Below are positions 55,237 through 63,980 of a stretch of 64,000 nucleotides of DNA, piece after piece. Source of the stretch: Shewanella halifaxensis HAW-EB4. GTDB lineage: Bacteria > Pseudomonadota > Gammaproteobacteria > Enterobacterales > Shewanellaceae. Every line of letters begins with the position of its first letter. The first letter of the stretch is position 1. The notes beneath the pieces are model-generated. The model was not told the DNA's origin. It saw only the letters and a list, made by a program, of their open reading frames with translations, and did no database searches. Both the position numbers and the translations under genes were made by a program. The stretch covers positions 434,001-498,000 of the forward strand of contig NC_010334.1 in the NCBI RefSeq assembly GCF_000019185.1. Reading direction: 5' to 3'.

Positions 55237-56070
55237 GGTCTTAATTAATGCCTTAATGACATCAAGCACATAAACCTGACAATCAATCGCCGTTTGCGGC
55301 TCAAAGTCTTGCTTATGTTGGTCGGTATTAGACAGTACGCGAATACTCACAAAAGGGAGTTTGTAAGCTTCGGCAACTTGCGCAGCCGCAGAGGTTTCCA
55401 TCTCTTCAACTGAGGTGCCCATGGTCTCGTGGAACCAGTTAATACGGTCAACTTCACGGTTCCATTCGTCACAGCTACCAATTCTACCCACTACTACTTT
55501 TCCGTGGGTGTAGCTACTTGCTTGCGAAAGGGCGATTTCAACTAGCGCTGGGTCGGCTTTAAAGTGATTGTGCTCAACCACAACGCCGTTTTCACGTAGG
55601 TACATTGGCATATCGAAGTTCTGCCAAGTGGTTGGGTGTATGCCTTGGCCTTTTTCTACGAACTCAATTTTGTAAGCGCCCATGTTAAAGCTGGTTGCAC
55701 CAATCACGATGTCAGAGCGAAATAGCTTTGGATCGTGGCCACCAGAGGTGCCCTGATTGATGATAACTTTTGGCTGGTAGTGCGCAATGCCCAGTGTTGT
55801 AGATGCGGCGGCGTTAGCCAAACCAATCTCGGTACGTGACACTACAACTGGGTAGCCATCTAATAGACCTTGCCAGAAAGTCCACGCACCAAATGTCTTT
55901 TGTTTTACATCGCTAAGGGCGGCAACAAGAGTCTCGACTTCAACGTCCATCGCGCCTTGAACTAAGATAGGATTTAGCATTTTTGAGGGTAACTTTTCAT
56001 TGTGTAACTGTTCAGGGTTTAAGTGTTCAGAGTTTAACTTTTCAGTTAATAGCTGCTCGCAAGTTGGCAT
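55231..56070 (-). CDS. MTA/SAH nucleosidase-like (PNP_UDP) protein with repeat N-terminus
   Basis: Nucleoside-cleaving enzyme of 279 residues in the PNP/UDP phosphorylase family. SVEEMETSAAAQVA near residue 225 holds the catalytic Glu and the nucleoside site, and RVLSNTDQHKQ near 247 the Asp; NQGTSGGHDPKL and VVVGRIGSCDEWN fit the family. The core begins at MLNPILVQGAMDVEVE (about residue 31); the preceding residues are five repeats of five residues and are absent from usual homologues. I chose the ATG at 56070; the internal ATG at 55980 would give a normal-length enzyme. Follows nucleoside transport genes in function. Confidence 0.8.
   Translation of the reverse strand: MPTCEQLLTEKLNSEHLNPEQLHNEKLPSKMLNPILVQGAMDVEVETLVAALSDVKQKTFGAWTFWQGLLDGYPVVVSRTEIGLANAAASTTLGIAHYQPKVIINQGTSGGHDPKLFRSDIVIGATSFNMGAYKIEFVEKGQGIHPTTWQNFDMPMYLRENGVVVEHNHFKADPALVEIALSQASSYTHGKVVVGRIGSCDEWNREVDRINWFHETMGTSVEEMETSAAAQVAEAYKLPFVSIRVLSNTDQHKQDFEPQTAIDCQVYVLDVIKALIKTF
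55981..56055 (-). repeat. 15-bp tandem repeats encoding the nucleosidase N-terminus
   Basis: Five 15-bp units coding QLLTE, KLNSE, HLNPE, QLHNE and KLPSK. Degenerate but same period; the next codons (MLNPI) look like a sixth unit and contain the internal ATG. Confidence 0.75.
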
Positions 56071-56085
56071 GACAAATAACTTCAA

Positions 56086-56529
56086 ATGGAAAGTGCGCGG
56101 ATATTAGCAATCCGGCATGTGCCAAAACAACGAAATGAAAAGTAAAATACTTGTTGCCGTTTCGGTGGCTTGAAAATCGTACAGTTATTGGCTGGGGCCG
56201 CTAATTTTTAAGTGTTGTTATTACTTGTTTTGTAAGCATATTTCAGAAGGTGTTTATTTGTTGAGCGTGTTAGGTTTTTCAATGATTTTAAATTAGAAAA
56301 CAGTGTTTAAGAAAACACGCTATTCAGTAGGGCTTGATTGCAGCTGAGTTGAGGTTGGAGAGTGAGAAAAGTGGGGCTTGAGTTGGATGAGAGTTAGGTA
56401 AAAGACTGGCTCGACTAAGGTGAAATTGTGTTTGCTCAGATGAGCGAGTGGCGCACTTCTACTTTGAGCAAGGGCCACTCATTTTAGCATTGGGAATAGG
56501 CTGGTGGCTTTGCTTAGCAAAGCTATCTG
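56086..56529. other. Noncoding region between nucleosidase and PLD-helicase genes
   Basis: About 440 bp without a supported gene on either strand. It has a long-armed repeat GAGTGGC / GCCACTC near 56445-56480 with a large loop and no T-tract. The region likely holds the nucleosidase promoter and the 3' trailer of the helicase gene. Confidence 0.5.
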
Positions 56530-59500
56530 TCAGCCAACAGCTAACTTAGCTGCGTCATGCCACATATATGCTGGCATCGGTTGTTTTAGCTTCCATGTAA
56601 TATTCATTGGTTGAGAGCCTTCATACTTAACAAAGTCCACAGGGCCAAAATTGACAAATCCCATGGTTTTCCCGTATTCATCTTTAGCCTGCTCTCTAAC
56701 AAATAAGATGAATGTCTTGTTGTTTTCTTTCTGCGTTATATAGCCCTGCCCTCTACCAGAGGTTGGCTTGGCACTATTTTGAGTTTGCCAATGAAATAGC
56801 GTCGGGCTAATCGCGTAGTCATGGTACATCGTCGTTGCTGAAAACTGCTTTTCGCATTTATCTAAGGTAACAAATAGCAGTTCAGTATTAGCCTCTGCAA
56901 TATTTAACACACCTTCTCTGCTCGATGATTTCCTATCAAATGTACTATCACCAAATGCGACTAATATGTGCTCTTTTGGGTAACGCACATGCATCTTCAA
57001 TGGCGAGTTATCCACTACTGCATTGCCAGCGGCTGGCATACTAAATTCTTGTGTCGCTAAGCGTTCGATAAGAAGCGAAATAACATCACTAAGCTCGTAT
57101 TGCAGTTGATTATGTTTGAGCGCACACAAACTGTTCTCAAGCGTGTTAAAACCAGCCTGCTTACCTGTTTTATCCCAAAAGTCGTAATGGCACATAAGTG
57201 AGAAAAGCTGATTGTGTTTTTCAGCTACAGACTCATCACAAGCATGATTCGGCAGTGAGAAGTTACTTTCACATAAGCCTTTGATGAACAGCAAATATGA
57301 GATAGAAGTACAACTCAGTAAACGATTGTTGATTGCGCGATAGTAAGCGGCATAAACATCTTGTTCAGATTGCTTTATCTCCTCTCCATGACTTGTGGCA
57401 ACCAGTGCTTGCCATCCGCCAAACTTGCCAACTTTTACTTTATAGATATCCTCCAAAGATAAATCAGGGTAGATATGTAGAAAGTTACTTAACGTGAGAG
57501 GCAAATCCGTTACGTGAGGGTAATTTGAAATTAAGTTAAGCAGCCTGTTTTTGTTTAAGGTCGCCAGTGAGATGTTTCTTAAGATCATTTGCTGAGTTTT
57601 TTCTTGGAGCTCAATCCGGCATCCTAAAGGTAAATGCGGAAATCCTTGTTTTACTTCTTTTGAGATCGATTGGTTTGTTTTACCAATAAGCGCTCTAAAC
57701 TTATGAGAAAAATCATACTCAGGACGAGAGTTACCAACGAAATCAATGACGGTGCAGCACTCTTTATCTTTAGTTAGCCTTAACCCACGCCCTAGCTGTT
57801 GAAGGAATACGGTCAGGCTTTCTGTTGGTCTTAAAAACAGTAATGTATCCAGCTCTGGTATATCGACACCTTCGTTGAATATATCAACAACAAACAACAC
57901 ATTAATTTCTTTTGATTTTAAACGTTGCTGCAGAATCTCCCGTTCTTTTGAATTATCACTAGTTAGCACGCCGCACGGAATATTTTTTAAATTGAATTTT
58001 TGCGCTATGAAGTTAGCGTGATCTTTACTTACGCAAAACGCCAATGCGCGCATCTGTGATATGTCTGTGACTATTTCTTCTAAGCTTTGCAGTATTCGCA
58101 AGACCCTTTGGTCATTGTAAGTGTAGAGCTTAGTCAGTTCAGCTATATCATAACGGCCTTTTGCCCATGAAATCTTTGTGAGATCGGTGTCATCATCAAC
58201 AGCGAAGTATTGGAACGGTGATAAGTGGCGCTGATTAATTGCTTCTGGTAACCGGATTTCAGCTGCAATGACATTACAAAAGTCTTTTAGAATATCGGCT
58301 CCATCATGGCGCTCCGGTGTGGCAGTTAAACCGACTAAGATTTGTGGTTTAAAGTGTTGCAGAACTGGGCGGTAACTGCTTGCTGCAATGTGATGGACTT
58401 CATCGATAACAATGTAGTCAAAGTAATCTTCGGTTAATTGAATGGTCGCTAGCTGATTGTTTAAGCTTTGGATTGATGCGAACAACTGATTAAACTTTTG
58501 TGGTTTATTTTGACCTACGAGTAACTCACCAAACTGGTTACTTTTTAAAACGCCGCGATAGGCACTTCTTGCTTGTTTTAAGATTTCCTCTCGATGAGCC
58601 AAAAATAAAAACTTAGCTTCAGGATTCGCTGCATAAAATTCTGCGAAATCAAACGCTGAAATGATGGTTTTGCCTGTGCCTGTTGCTGCGACAACAAGGT
58701 TTCTATATCTGCTATGTAGCTCACGCTCTACTTTTAGTTTGTCTAAAATAGCTCGCTGATGGGAATGAGGTTTAATGTCAAAGTAAAAGCTAGGTTCAGC
58801 TGAGTCGTATGTTCCTTTCGCATATTGTAATGCACTGATTAATCGCTCTTTGCTTTGAGTCTTACCATCAAAATACTCAAAATCAGGTGACTCCCAATAC
58901 GTTTCAAATGTACTGAGAGATTTTTCAATAATATGTGGGATCTCTTGTGAGGTGATCTTTAAGTTCCACTCTAGGCCACTGGTTAAAGCTGAGTGTGACA
59001 GGTTGGATGAACCTATATAACCAGTGTGGAAGCTCGAATTACGCATGAACAAATAGGATTTTGCGTGTAAGCGTTCTCTATTGGTGTTGTAGCTTAGCTT
59101 CACTTGTGTGTTTGGTAGAGATGCTAAAAACTCAACGGCTTTAGCGTCAGTCGCTCCCATATAGGAGGTAGTGATAACTTTTAACTGCTTACCGCTGCGA
59201 GTAAATTCCTCTAGTTCCTTTTTAAAGATTCTGATACCGGCCCATTTGATAAATGATAACAGCCAATAGATTTTATCGGAGGACTGAATTTCACGCTTTA
59301 TTTCAGTTTCAAGGGAAACTCCAACATTACTGCCACAAAATAGCTCGCTTTGAGTGAGGCCTGTTAGTGGCATGATGCCATCAATGTACTTTGGTAAATC
59401 TGATGAGATTGGATTCTGCTTGTCGAGCAATGCTGTCAGAATCTTTCCTTGAGTATCAATTAAGTTTTCAGTAATCAGCTCACTATCGCCAATATTAGAA

Positions 59501-59748
59501 CTAAGCCATTCGATGACTTTGTTGGCTAAACTGATTTGCTCGAAAACTCGATCATTGCCATTAGGAACAGAGTCTATTGCTATTTCGATTATTCGAGTCA
59601 AAAAGCGTGATAGCCAAGAAGCTGCTTCACCATTTTCTAACGAACGTTCGCCAACATAGAAAGCTTTGCGATCTAATTTTTGTTCGACCAATTGAGTTAT
59701 CAGTTGCTCGTATATGCCGGTTTGGTTCATGAAAAATGCTTTTATCAT
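56530..59748 (-). CDS. PLD-nuclease/superfamily II helicase, DUF3427-like C-terminus
   Basis: Large protein of 1072 residues. A phospholipase D-type nuclease domain spans about 140-300, with H228-x-K230 and downstream SSN at 247-249 and Glu260. The helicase core follows: Walker A ATGTGKT near 355-361, DEVHH at 449-453, GLTATPERHD near 473, and QQLGRGLRLT in motif VI near 655. The C-terminal 400 residues resemble DUF3427 regions of similar proteins. Proteins with this architecture occur in defence islands; a role in cutting foreign DNA is inferred. It precedes hipBA. No other subunit gene is adjacent. A start at 59730 is also possible. Confidence 0.8.
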   Translation of the reverse strand: MIKAFFMNQTGIYEQLITQLVEQKLDRKAFYVGERSLENGEAASWLSRFLTRIIEIAIDSVPNGNDRVFEQISLANKVIEWLSSNIGDSELITENLIDTQGKILTALLDKQNPISSDLPKYIDGIMPLTGLTQSELFCGSNVGVSLETEIKREIQSSDKIYWLLSFIKWAGIRIFKKELEEFTRSGKQLKVITTSYMGATDAKAVEFLASLPNTQVKLSYNTNRERLHAKSYLFMRNSSFHTGYIGSSNLSHSALTSGLEWNLKITSQEIPHIIEKSLSTFETYWESPDFEYFDGKTQSKERLISALQYAKGTYDSAEPSFYFDIKPHSHQRAILDKLKVERELHSRYRNLVVAATGTGKTIISAFDFAEFYAANPEAKFLFLAHREEILKQARSAYRGVLKSNQFGELLVGQNKPQKFNQLFASIQSLNNQLATIQLTEDYFDYIVIDEVHHIAASSYRPVLQHFKPQILVGLTATPERHDGADILKDFCNVIAAEIRLPEAINQRHLSPFQYFAVDDDTDLTKISWAKGRYDIAELTKLYTYNDQRVLRILQSLEEIVTDISQMRALAFCVSKDHANFIAQKFNLKNIPCGVLTSDNSKEREILQQRLKSKEINVLFVVDIFNEGVDIPELDTLLFLRPTESLTVFLQQLGRGLRLTKDKECCTVIDFVGNSRPEYDFSHKFRALIGKTNQSISKEVKQGFPHLPLGCRIELQEKTQQMILRNISLATLNKNRLLNLISNYPHVTDLPLTLSNFLHIYPDLSLEDIYKVKVGKFGGWQALVATSHGEEIKQSEQDVYAAYYRAINNRLLSCTSISYLLFIKGLCESNFSLPNHACDESVAEKHNQLFSLMCHYDFWDKTGKQAGFNTLENSLCALKHNQLQYELSDVISLLIERLATQEFSMPAAGNAVVDNSPLKMHVRYPKEHILVAFGDSTFDRKSSSREGVLNIAEANTELLFVTLDKCEKQFSATTMYHDYAISPTLFHWQTQNSAKPTSGRGQGYITQKENNKTFILFVREQAKDEYGKTMGFVNFGPVDFVKYEGSQPMNITWKLKQPMPAYMWHDAAKLAVG

Positions 59749-60093
59749 TTAAAGTTAGCTAAGAGTAACCGAATTGATTAATAGAAATAAGTAGGGGCAT
59801 TAAAACTTATTCTCAGAGCCTGAAATACTTATTTTCAGGCAACAAAAAGCCCAGCATTTAGCTGGGCTCTCTTATATTTTATTGCTTGGCTTCTGAAGCA
59901 AGTTTTCATTTTACCTACCGATATACTCTCCACTTGGTTTATCTGTGAAGGATCACCTGCTTCATTTCATGACTTGCGTTAATAAATCTTAAGAGATTTG
60001 ATTCCCCCCATAAGCTACTTCTATGTTTAATAGAATCAATTTGAAGGGTTGAATGTCCTGTTACATGGTATCGATATTAGCGTTGTTACTTCG
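59749..60093. other. Noncoding region between helicase and hipA
   Basis: About 345 bp. It contains one copy of the 27-bp terminator repeat (59842-59868) and no supported gene. The helicase promoter should be here. Confidence 0.5.
59842..59868 (-). terminator. Terminator repeat copy, downstream of hipA
   Basis: AGCCCAGC-ATTT-AGCTGGGCT hairpin followed on the minus strand by TTTTTGT. Identical over 27 bp to the copy at 62034-62060 after yicC, so it is both a terminator and one arm of a direct repeat that brackets hipBA. Confidence 0.85.
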
Positions 60094-61401
60094 CTATAGC
60101 TCAATGTGCTTCATTTCTTCAACCTGAGCCAGGTAGTATTCACATCGTGCTTGAATGGTTGCTTTGTACGTTCCAACATACTTGGATTCTGCATCCGTAA
60201 GCTCCCCAGCTTGTTTTGCCGCTTTATCCAGATTAGCGATAATTGCTTTCGCCAGTTGTTTGAGGGTTAATTCAAGTATGTTTTGCTTAATTCCGCATTC
60301 TTCAGCAAATGTCATTAATTGGTAGGCGTGGATCTTGTCAGCCTCGAACTCACCTCCAATAGCCATAGCAAGCTCTTGATCAAAATCAGGGTACATCTGC
60401 ACGTTGACAAGATCGTACCATGGGGTCGGTTCAAGCCCATTAGCAGTGACATAGAATGAATAGTTTTTGCCATGTGAGTCCGCATTGCAAACGAGTAAAT
60501 TAAAGATTGTCCAACGAAGCATGTCAAACTTGGCTTTTGCAGGGTTAGCACAGTACTCTGCGATACTAAACAGCTTTTCTAGGCTTACTCCTTCACGAAT
60601 ATCTCGTACGTCACGACCACTACCAAGATGTCGTTCATACTTTCTTGCGACGGAAAAGCCCAGAGCTTGACATGCATCGATCTGATGACGACGCATGACA
60701 ATATGGCGCTCAGGATCGTACATGCGATCGAAGCGAGTGACGGATAACGCTTTGTATTTCCCTATTGGCATTATCTCTACTTTGGCTACCTGTATACCAA
60801 TGAGCCCGGCAAGTGTCATGGTAATAAATTCGTTGAGTACGAGGTACTGCTGACTGTTTTTTTCAAATTTAATGATATGAGTTGAACAGAGCTGACCTTC
60901 ACCAAATCCGTATTCTGTGTCGGTGTGGAATAGGTTTATTTTTGATTGAACCCCTGCAACGGAAAGACGTGGTTTTCCGTCCCAGATTTCCATCGGCCAA
61001 TGTTCTGGGTCTTCGATTCGCTTGATAAGGTCTTCTTTGCTAATCGGGGTAAAAGACGTTACTGGTGGTTTGGTGTTTTCAGGCAGATACAATATTGCAC
61101 CAGAGGTATCGAACCCAATGCCTTTGATCAAACCAAATGTATTACTTTTGGCAATACCTAGGGCTTCAATAAGGTGATCAAGGCCTTTATTTTCGGGTAG
61201 TAGATTAGTGAGGTAAATAGAGATTTGCGAACTGCTAGCTTGTCCATTAAGTGGGAGCTTTGGTGAAATAGGAAAACCATTTTCCTGCCAAGCTTTAGTG
61301 TATTCGATAGAAAATTGTTCAGTGTCTATGTCAAAACCAATCGACCCAATAATCATGCCTCTAAAGTGCATCTCTAGGGCGTGAAAGTTAGAACCACTCA
61401 T
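60094..61401 (-). CDS. hipA: HipA family serine/threonine kinase toxin
   Basis: Kinase toxin of 435 residues. An N-terminal subdomain (about 10-110) with LTNLLPENKGLDHLIEALGI is typical. The loop RLSVAGVQSKINLF has Ser147, matching the regulatory autophosphorylated Ser of E. coli HipA. The catalytic NADSHGKNYSFY (Asp near 309) and YDLVNVQ metal-binding segment are intact, so the toxin should be active. In E. coli it phosphorylates glutamyl-tRNA synthetase and halts growth. It overlaps hipB by 14 nt; the antitoxin is made first. Confidence 0.93.
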   Translation of the reverse strand: MSGSNFHALEMHFRGMIIGSIGFDIDTEQFSIEYTKAWQENGFPISPKLPLNGQASSSQISIYLTNLLPENKGLDHLIEALGIAKSNTFGLIKGIGFDTSGAILYLPENTKPPVTSFTPISKEDLIKRIEDPEHWPMEIWDGKPRLSVAGVQSKINLFHTDTEYGFGEGQLCSTHIIKFEKNSQQYLVLNEFITMTLAGLIGIQVAKVEIMPIGKYKALSVTRFDRMYDPERHIVMRRHQIDACQALGFSVARKYERHLGSGRDVRDIREGVSLEKLFSIAEYCANPAKAKFDMLRWTIFNLLVCNADSHGKNYSFYVTANGLEPTPWYDLVNVQMYPDFDQELAMAIGGEFEADKIHAYQLMTFAEECGIKQNILELTLKQLAKAIIANLDKAAKQAGELTDAESKYVGTYKATIQARCEYYLAQVEEMKHIEL

Positions 61402-61636
61402 TGCTGCCCCCTAAGTTGTTTTTGCTATTAGGTGTATCGACGGTCAGCTTTATACCAAGGCCACTGAGGATTTTGACGATAGTTGAAAAGTATACATCTT
61501 CACCTTTTTCCACTCTGATTAAGGTCTTCTTGGTAACACCACAGAATGATGCGGCGACTTCCTGAGTCATGTTAGCGGCCTTTCGGCGGTCTTTGATTAG
61601 TTTGCCTAAGGTGCTTGGATCGAGTTGAGTGACCAT
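61388..61636 (-). CDS. hipB: HipB family antitoxin/repressor
   Basis: Protein of 82 residues with a helix-turn-helix of the Xre type at about 20-58 (MTQEVAASFCGVTKKTLIRVEKG). The C-terminal tail is short and flexible. It would neutralise HipA and repress its own operon by binding the palindromes listed upstream. The ATG at 61636 is preceded by GGCGG. Overlap with hipA by 14 nt is normal for this family. Confidence 0.93.
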   Translation of the reverse strand: MVTQLDPSTLGKLIKDRRKAANMTQEVAASFCGVTKKTLIRVEKGEDVYFSTIVKILSGLGIKLTVDTPNSKNNLGGSNEWF

Positions 61637-61651
61637 GGTGCCGCCATTAAA

Positions 61652-61819
61652 AGTGTACTTATGGTTACTTTAGTGCTTTGTATATCATGAATCAAGCTGA
61701 AAGTGTAACAACCTACACTATTAGCGCAGGTGGCAGCTGTTTTTACCTAAAAGTGCATGATCGTACACATTTAGCGAAAGTGTACGGTTGCGAACTTTAA
61801 AAGGGTAGCAAGGTACACT
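61652..61819. promoter_or_regulatory. Array of five operator-like palindromes before hipB
   Basis: Five 18-bp sites of the form AGTGTA-N6-TACACT: 61652-61669 (AGTGTA/GTTACT), 61702-61719 (perfect), 61752-61769 (AGTGCA/TACACA), 61779-61796 (AGTGTA/CGAACT) and 61802-61819 (AGGGTA/TACACT). Four of them start exactly 50 bp apart. They lie from 16 bp to about 180 bp upstream of the hipB ATG and are the obvious binding sites for HipB. Confidence 0.75.
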
Positions 61820-62033
61820 TATTGATGCACAGTTTGAAAACCAGTACTTTGAGAAACAATTAAGTGTCTAATAAATTAGGGGCTTACCAGATAAAAGTTC
61901 AGTTGCCGGGTGATTTACCTGTACATATAAGGGATTCATTTTGGATGGTTTAAAGGGTAGAGCAAAGCGACAGATGGCTGAGTAATTAGCGGTTAACTTT
62001 CTCGTCAAAGAGCTCAATGCTCCAAAAGGGCAA
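61820..62033. other. Noncoding spacer between hip operators and yicC terminator
   Basis: About 210 bp with no gene, hairpin or repeat that I can support. Confidence 0.45.
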
Positions 62034-62060
62034 ACAAAAAGCCCAGCATTTAGCTGGGCT
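62034..62060 (-). terminator. Rho-independent terminator after yicC, second copy of the repeat
   Basis: Same 27 bp as at 59842-59868; hairpin then TTTTTGT on the minus strand. 53 bp after the yicC stop. Confidence 0.88.
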
Positions 62061-62112
62061 TTGTATCTTTTACTATTTGTCTTTTACAGCGACTTCTATA
62101 AACGCAGAAAGC

Positions 62113-62976
62113 TTATTCTACGTTCTGAATTTGTTCACGCATCTGCTCGATAAGCACTTTAAGCTCTACCGCTGCAGAAGTGACTTCGGCACTGATAGAC
62201 TTAGACGCTAGGGTGTTTGACTCACGGTTAAACTCTTGCATCATAAAGTCTAGACGGCGACCTTGTGCGCCACCTTTCTTAAGAATGCGGCGAGTTTCAG
62301 CTACATGTGCATCGAGACGGTCCATCTCTTCGGCAACATCCATCTTCTGCGCTAGCAGTACCATCTCTTGCTCCATACGAGCAGGGTCTAGTTCACCGGT
62401 AATTTCCGCTAAACGGTTCGTTAGCTTGTCACGCTGCCATTGCATAACGGTTGGCATGTGGCCACGTACAATGCCGACTTGCTCAACGATTTGATCAAGA
62501 CGAGTTTGTAGCATGGTGTTGATGGCATCGCCTTCACGGCCTCGAGCTTCGATAAACTGATCGATTGCCGCATCAAATGCGACTAACAACTCTTTACCTA
62601 GTGCATCCATGTCTTGCTCTGAGCCTGACATCACACCTGGCCAGCGTAATACGTCAACCACGTTTAGCTCGCCTTGGCCAGCTTCGTTTTTAACCCAGTT
62701 AGCGGCATTGATGATCTGCTTAGCTAGATCTTGGTTTAGCTGTAGTTCGCTGTCATTTTTTTCGTTTAAGTCATAGCGTAGGTTAACTTCGATTTTACCG
62801 CGGTTTAGGCGTTTACGTAGACGATCTCTAAGAACAGGCTCCAAGCTGCGGAAATGTTCTGGCAGACGCAGGTAGGTTTCTAGGTAGCGCTGGTTAACTG
62901 AACGGATTTCCCAAGAGGCGGTGCCCCAATCTGCTTTGTGCTCGATGCGAGCGTAGGCTGTCATGCTTTGGATCAT
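62113..62976 (-). CDS. yicC: YicC family endoribonuclease
   Basis: Protein of 287 residues, the same length as E. coli YicC, which acts on RNA. MIQSMTAYARIEHKADWGTA and SVNQRYLETYLRLPEHFRSL at the start match it closely, and GAQGRRLDFMMQEFNRESNTL near residue 235 and the C-terminal VLIEQMREQIQNVE are the DUF1732 hallmark. I chose the ATG at 62976 on this similarity; 30 upstream codons in frame run into noncoding sequence. Divergent from rph, as in many relatives. Confidence 0.93.
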   Translation of the reverse strand: MIQSMTAYARIEHKADWGTASWEIRSVNQRYLETYLRLPEHFRSLEPVLRDRLRKRLNRGKIEVNLRYDLNEKNDSELQLNQDLAKQIINAANWVKNEAGQGELNVVDVLRWPGVMSGSEQDMDALGKELLVAFDAAIDQFIEARGREGDAINTMLQTRLDQIVEQVGIVRGHMPTVMQWQRDKLTNRLAEITGELDPARMEQEMVLLAQKMDVAEEMDRLDAHVAETRRILKKGGAQGRRLDFMMQEFNRESNTLASKSISAEVTSAAVELKVLIEQMREQIQNVE

Positions 62977-63249
62977 GGATGATTTCCAGTGTAGTTCGTC
63001 TAAGTGAGTTGTGATTATATACCCAAATAAATTGAAGATGCAGGCTTTAGTGGTAATTTTGCTCATGCAAAGTCGATGAGATTAGCTGTTGTAGAGCATT
63101 TTCGTCAGTAGTCAGTATGAGCCTTAGACAATGGTGATAGTGCTTAGGTTTTTGAGGCGCTGTTTTATGATTCAGATAGCATAGTGGCTAACATGTCCCT
63201 ATAATATGCAGCCAAATTACCCCAATGCCCTTAAATACAGGAATTCATC

Positions 63250-63963
63250 ATGCGCCCAAGCAACAGAACTCCAGCACAGTCTCGCCCTGTGACTATTACT
63301 CGCCAGTTTACTGCTCATGCCGAAGGTTCGGTTTTAGTAGAATTTGGTGACACCAAAGTACTGTGTACAGCTAGTTTTGAAGAAGGCGTACCGCGTTTCC
63401 TTAAAGGCCAAGGCCAAGGTTGGGTAACTGCTGAATATGGTATGTTGCCACGTTCAACGCATAGCCGTATGCAGCGTGAAGCTGCTCGCGGTAAGCAGTC
63501 TGGTCGTACTCAAGAAATTCAACGTCTAATTGGCCGCTCACTACGTGCTGCGGTAGACATGAAGCTTCTAGGCGAAAACACCATTGTTATCGACTGTGAT
63601 GTGATTCAGGCTGACGGTGGTACACGTACCGCTGCTATCACTGGTGCATGTGTTGCGCTCGTTGACGCGCTTAACTGGGCTCGTGGTAAAGGCATCTTGA
63701 AGACTAACCCACTTAAGTTCCTTATTGCTGCGGTAAGTGTTGGTATCTATAAGGGCGAGCCAATCTGCGATTTAGAATATATCGAAGACAGCGCTGCTGA
63801 AACTGACATGAACGTGGTAATGACTGAGACCGGTAAGATTATCGAGATCCAGGGTACTGCAGAAGGTGAGCCGTTCAGCCACGAAGAGCTATTGAGCCTT
63901 CTAGAATTGGCTAAGCACGGTATTCGCGAGATCGTTGATATCCAGAAAGCTTCGTTAAGCTAA
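63250..63963 (+). CDS. rph: Ribonuclease PH
   Basis: Phosphorolytic exonuclease of 237 residues that trims the 3' end of tRNA precursors. [20 protein letters not shown] begins the family pattern, and [34 protein letters not shown] near 76-105 binds RNA and phosphate. [20 protein letters not shown] near 117 is the active-site region. The reading frame is full length with no truncating frameshift of the kind known in E. coli K-12. Confidence 0.97.
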
Positions 63964-63980
63964 TCATCGTTTTTGTTATT

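Noticed and set aside
63016..63044. Sequence ATACCCAAATAAATTGAAGA followed by TGCAGG upstream of yicC, resembling repeat ends I associate with marine gammaproteobacteria
   Set aside because: Only one partial end is present and no partner end or element could be delimited in the window.
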